Shown piece after piece: positions 59,434-64,000 of a stretch of DNA of 64,000 nt. This DNA comes from Istiophorus platypterus. Its lineage: Eukaryota > Chordata > Actinopteri > Istiophoriformes > Istiophoridae. A program made the position numbers and the translations under genes. Below the pieces are notes generated by a model that saw nothing but the letters and a program-made list of their open reading frames with translations, made no database searches and was not told the origin of the DNA. Position 1 is the first letter of the stretch. Each line of letters opens with the position of its first letter. The DNA is taken from NCBI GenBank assembly GCA_016859345.1, contig CM029134.1, positions 14,892,560 to 14,956,559 of the forward strand, in the 5' to 3' direction.

Positions 59434-59970
59434 CTTTTCACCCTCTACACATGTAAGCATCGTTCGCGACAAAGTATAACTCGCCTTATCTTCACCCACG
59501 TTCAGGCGAACACTGCGCAACATATTAATCATAAATGCTCCAATCTAACGGACTACGTACAACCATAAATAAGTAGCTGAATATGACAATTTTATTATTT
59601 CACTGGCGTTATAGCTGCTGTATCAAGTATCAGTTGAAGCTTAAAATTTAAAAATTAGTTAGATATTTCTTGATAAAGTATGATAGAAATGCACCTCTCA
59701 GCACCATGCATATTCCAAAACCCGATTTTATTCAATAAAGATCTGATTAATCATTTATATCATCATACAATAATGTTAGTACGCAGTGTACATGTTTTAT
59801 GATATTGTTCCAGGTATGAACTCTTGAGTATACTATGGACTAAATAAAATCACAAACAGTATGTGTTAAAAATATGTCTTCCTAAAAATCTTAGTAAGAC
59901 ATAGTTAGACTCCTTCTTTGTTACAAAATATTTATTCTTAATACATTCCTGATCAGATAATTAAATATTT

Positions 59971-60054
59971 AATAATAATAATAATAACAATTATTATCAT
60001 CATAATCATCATCATCATTATTATTATTACTGTTGTTATTATTATTATTATTAT

Positions 60055-60135
<81 letters not shown>

Positions 60136-60138
60136 CAG
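59971..60138. repeat. Compound trinucleotide microsatellite (AAT/ATC/ATT then AGT)
   Basis: About 80 bp of AAT, ATC and ATT units followed by an almost unbroken run of more than 25 AGT units. Length is likely to vary between individuals. Confidence 0.95.
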
Positions 60139-60204
60139 CACTAGATAAGCAATTCAGAAAGTATGTCAAAAAGAAAAAAAGAAGTTCCGAGTTGCACCAG
60201 TTGT

Positions 60205-60225
60205 TTCAGGACCACGGACAAAGAC
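60205..60225 (+). promoter_or_regulatory. RE1/NRSE-like site without a following exon
   Basis: Reads TTCAGGACCACGGACAAAG; the centre ACCACGGACA is a perfect consensus match, with four mismatches elsewhere by my count. Same orientation as the other five, but no variable exon is seen at higher coordinates. Confidence 0.5.
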
Positions 60226-60420
60226 AACAGGATGGTCACATGGAATAGGAGGAGTTCCTCCAGAAAAACTACAGACTGTTCTTCTGAGTTACCATTTTAT
60301 CCACAGTCAGCATCCCAAGCAGTCACAGAATGCTAACTGGCACCACATTTTTATGATTTATAGTGTAATATCTTACTTCATACATAATATATATAACTCA
60401 CAAAAAAACTTTCAACTTAC

Positions 60421-60479
60421 CTTCAATCTTTGTCTCATAATGGGAAAAGTGGCGCATGGTCAAAACTTTGAAAACCAGT
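60421..60479 (-). other. Possible 59-bp internal exon of unknown gene
   Basis: On the minus strand CTTCCTTTTCAG precedes 59 bases that end in TTGAAG followed by GTAAGT, so a pyrimidine-rich acceptor and a near-ideal donor flank a short open stretch (frame reading TMRHFSHYETKIE). I do not recognise the peptide, and such pairs occur by chance. Confidence 0.25.
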
Positions 60480-62185
60480 CTGAAAAGGAAGTTAATAAGA
60501 CAGTCAGAACTATTACACAACATTGTGAGTAAAACACAGACGTAAACTGTTTCAACACCGTGGGAAGTGTCAAAAATTGACCAAATATTTCTTCTTGTTC
60601 TTTCCACTATAATTTTTTAATGACTAGAATTGTCTTTATGTCAACATTGGCTAAAATAGTCTGTTCAAATTAGCTTACAGTAGAAAAAGTAATCACATAT
60701 CATAATTGAATGTAATCTACATAAATGCTTCATGAAGGGATAAAATTCAGTCAGCAGTACATTAAAACAAATGCAAATTATAATCTACATTATGACCACA
60801 ACCTTGTAAGTGTTAGAGTTCTCCAAAAAAATGTATTTGTATTCTTCAACCCTAATCAAAACAGATTCAAGTGACACTACCTGAGACAATTTATGGCTTT
60901 TTGTGCAGCTCCCTCTGGAGCAAAAAGGCTTTATACAACTTTTTTCACATATACAACAGTACTAAGACCACTAGTTAGACTTAGATGTGTCAAATCTGTG
61001 CAGTTCCCCTTTAAGAGCAAAGAGCTCCATGGGACACATGATCAAACATAAGATGATAGTAGGCAGTAATGACCTTTTGACACTACACTAATGTCCGTCT
61101 AAATTGGGCATTAGCTTCAGTGAATCCTAAAGACGTTACAGTATTAAACCTAACTGCCTCTCTGTACCAGTTACCAATAAACTTCCTCTATGTCAAACAT
61201 AAAAACTATCATTGGCCGCACAGTTTATCTGGTTTTAATCAACCACTCAGCCCGTCACACTATTGGTTTCTGTTGTTGGCATTTGTGGAATAACTGACCA
61301 ATATACCACTATATTACCTAGTTTTAGAAAAGCCAGGTGTCTACATTACTGTCTGAAATCGGACTTATCCATTTGGGTTGGTTGCTAGCATAAAGCCTCC
61401 AAACTGTAAACAATCACCAGCTGTTTTGCCTTTCAACAGGCCAATCGCTTGATATTTTAACTTCAGGGCAACCAGCTGCCCACCAGCTCCACCAACTCCT
61501 CATTGTAATGGTAATCCCTTTACTCAGCTCCCCTCGCAATCCTTCAAGTTGTGCAATACTTGAAAGATGGATTACATTGCTGTGCGCGCTGGTGCTAAAG
61601 ACATTAATGTCTCCACAGTCTCTTCGAAAAATATTTCTATATCCTGAATCTAAATATCAGCTGTAAATCCCAAACGTAAACCAAATATTAATCCTATTAA
61701 TATTCTCCTCTTGAATGTCAGCATTTAGCAATTTAGCCAAAAATACTGCAAGTACCATATTAGTTGTTTACAGTTTCAGCATCACCAAAATTCAACTCCA
61801 GAAATATCACAGTGATCATCAAGCCATATTGACATTAACTAATAATGCATTTAAAAAAAAAAAATCACACTTTTAAGGTAGAAAGATATCTGCACAGTCA
61901 AGCCAGTGTCTGTGTCAACCACATTTTCTCACCAGTACAGTAGTTCTGAAAGATGTGCAGAAGAATTTGCTTCGGGTGTGCCCAGTGTCATCCAGAAGCA
62001 AGGGTTTCTCCCAGGGAGTTCAAAGGCCTTGAAAGAGAATACAAAGATGAATATAATTTTTTGTATAGTGTTGGTTCACATGATGGCATGAGAAGCTTTG
62101 TATCAATGAACATTAATTCCTTCTAACTACGTAGAAAACACACACAATTCTGCATTAGCGTTGTATTTTATGACTAGATTTTTAA

Positions 62186-62466
62186 ATCAGTTCAATTCAA
62201 TTTTATTGATATAGTCCCAAATCATAACCTACATTATGTCAACGCACTTCACAGAGTAAGGTCAAGACCTTACAATGGTACAGAGAGAAACCTCACAAAT
62301 CTGACCATGAGAAAGTACTTGGAGACAGTAGAGAGGGAAGACTTATTTTTAAAAGGAAGAAACATCTAACAGAACCAGACTCAGGGCGGGTGATAGCCTT
62401 TCCTACCAATTGGGTTGAGAGGAGAGAAATGGGGGAGAGACAAAGATGAGGGAGGAGAGGGGGAAT

Positions 62467-62501
<35 letters not shown>

Positions 62502-64000
62502 AGGAACAGCTGTATATACTGTTGTTTTCAAGAACTATCAGACCGGCTGTTATAATGATAATAATAGTGATACTTATAGCAGGGTAGTAATGGCAGATCC
62601 AGACCCTGCAACTCCAGAGTCTGAGAGAGGGAGAGGGGGAGAGGGGGGGGGGGGGGAGAGCGAGAGAACTAGAGACAGCTAGAGATGAAGTGCTCAGTGC
62701 ATCATGGGAGTTACCATAATGGGAGACTCATCTTAAGAGAAAGTTCAGGCCTAACCTTAGTCAGCTCTCAATATAACTATAGTTTTATCAAAGAGGAAAA
62801 TTTTACGTCAAATCTAAAATGTACAGAGGGGCTGTAGTGGGAGCTGATTCCACAAGACAGGACAGGAGTCTGATAGCTGAAAACTCTGACTCCCATACTC
62901 CTCCTGGAAATTCTAGGAACCACAAGTAAGCCTGAATTTTTTGAACTAAGGGTTCAATTTGATGATAGGGTACTGTGAGTTCTTTAAGATATGATGGAAC
63001 TTGGTCATTAAGGGCTTTTTTTTATCGGAAAAAAGGTTTTGAATTGTATGTTAAATTATGCAGGAAGTGAGTGCTGAGAAGCTAATATGGGAGAAATATG
63101 ATCTTTTTTTTCAAATTCCTTTATTATGAAGGTGGAAGAAGGCTGTTGTATATAATTGTTTTATTTGAGAGGCAAAGGACTTGTCCTGGCCAAAAATGAC
63201 TCAAAGGTTCCCTGCAGTAGAACTGGAGTCTAAGGTAAAACCATCCACAGTGGCTATCTGCTTAGGTCATGTCTTTCTGGGGTGAATTTATAGTTTACAC
63301 AAACCTTTAAGTCTTTTAAGACATGTCTGAAGTTTGACTACCTGATTAGTTTCATCCGGCTTCATACAGCTGGGTGTATTGGAAATTTGGAAATGTTTGT
63401 GGTTCTTCCAGATAAAATTGCCTAAAAGAAGCATGTATATAGAGTGAATAGCATTGATCCTAGCACAGAACTCCGTGGAACTCCATGACCAACTTTGTGT
63501 GCATGGAAGAGACATTGTAAACATGAACAAACTGGAATATATTCCATAAGTATGATTCAAACCCACCTAGGTAAGTTCTTTTAATCCCAATTACATGTCC
63601 AATTTTGGTTGTAAAATTTTGTGATCTGTCAAGCAGGAAAAGTATGGAGAGGAAGCCATTGTCTGAGGCCATGGTTACCATTGATGGCAACTTTAACCAG
63701 TGTTGTTTCTATGCTATCATTTACTCTAAATCCTGATTGAAAATCCTAAAAAATACTGTTCCTAACAACCAAATAATCATATAATTGGTTTGCAAAAGCT
63801 TTTTTCAAGGATACTGGAAATAAAGGGGAGTTAAAATATACAATAGGTAAACAGTCTGCTAAAACATCTGAATCAAGAGTAGGCTGTTTAAGTAGAGGTT
63901 TAATTACTGCCTGTAGTACATAGCCTGTTACTAAAGATAAAATTATCAGATTTACCATGGAAGTGTAAAGCATCCTTAATCTTCCTAGTTCAAATTCAGT
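62186..64000 (-). mobile_element. Decayed LINE (non-LTR retrotransposon) of a common percomorph family
   Basis: The 62186 end begins with the familiar CAATTCAATTTTATTGATAT and continues with GGAAGAAACATCTAACAGAACC-type sequence typical of this repeat's 3' end. Farther on, the minus strand has broken pieces of reverse transcriptase: ASDNGFLSILFLLD (in place of SVLVLLDLSAAFD), FESYLWNIFQFVHV and YMLLLGNFIW. The frame is interrupted many times, so it is inactive. The element runs out of the window. Family assignment is from memory of teleost repeats. Confidence 0.8.
62468..62499. repeat. (GA)n microsatellite inside the LINE
   Basis: Fifteen or so GA units. A second G-rich run lies at 62641-62660. 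Confidence 0.9.

Larger units (their letters stand above)
59215..62185. other. Region upstream of V13, no protocadherin exon
   Basis: Contains the V13 CSE, a long compound trinucleotide microsatellite, an RE1-like site, a possible small spliced exon at 60.4 kb and otherwise unassigned AT-rich DNA. The string AAGTGACACTACCTGAGAC near 60869 is only loosely CSE-like. No other gene was recognised. Confidence 0.6.

Noticed and set aside
59953..60248. Poly-Leu, poly-Thr and poly-Val open frames
   Set aside because: Translations of the trinucleotide microsatellite only.
63460..63690. Separate small genes on the minus strand at 63.3-63.97 kb
   Set aside because: They are fragments of the decayed LINE reverse transcriptase, not host genes.

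Overview
This window is part of a clustered protocadherin locus of the gamma (pcdhg / fish Pcdh2-gamma) type. It comes from a teleost, probably a percomorph: the large single-exon cadherin ectodomains are near-identical paralogs, the intergenic DNA is AT-rich, and the LINE fragments are of a kind scattered through percomorph genomes. All genes read on the minus strand, so transcription runs from high to low coordinates. Each gene here is one large variable exon of about 2.38-2.40 kb. It encodes a signal peptide, six cadherin repeats (EC1-EC6), one membrane helix and a short variable cytoplasmic segment, and it ends in phase 0 at a splice donor (GAG|GTA or CAG|GTA). The shared constant exons are not in the window and should lie to the left of position 1.

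Layout in coordinate order (3' to 5' of the locus): V0 (1-921, cut by the edge), a divergent, possibly C-type exon; V1 and V2 (3.7-11.0 kb), a near-identical pair; V3 and V4 (13.1-19.5 kb), V4 being interrupted by a 500-N assembly gap; V5, V6 and V7 (20.6-31.5 kb), each with its own EC1-EC3; V8 (34.8-37.2 kb) and V10 (44.7-47.1 kb), sister copies; V9, V11, V12 and V13 (39.1-59.2 kb), one subfamily. V8, V12 and V13 each carry one small frame-breaking deletion. From 59.2 to 64 kb there is no protocadherin exon, only microsatellites and a decayed LINE, so V13 may be the 5'-most member of this array.

The exons share a very similar 3' half (mid EC4 to the cytoplasmic tail, identical or nearly so at nucleotide level) and a short second shared island at the EC2/EC3 junction, while EC1-EC3 differ. 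This is the pattern expected from repeated gene conversion. Spacers are duplicated with their flanking half-exons, which points to unequal crossing-over inside the exons. Decayed exon ends and one orphan promoter with a beheaded exon record lost genes.

Regulation: each V1-V13 exon has a conserved element about 150-260 bp upstream of its ATG. On the coding strand it reads like CATGGTGTCGCTG and contains the CGCT box of the protocadherin conserved sequence element (CSE). In most copies a CCACCC motif lies about 30-40 bp downstream of it at near-constant spacing. Six sequences resembling the REST/NRSF silencer element (RE1), all in one orientation, lie in the spacers. Together these fit the known logic of the family: one promoter per variable exon, chosen per neuron, with splicing to common constant exons to give cell-surface identity labels.
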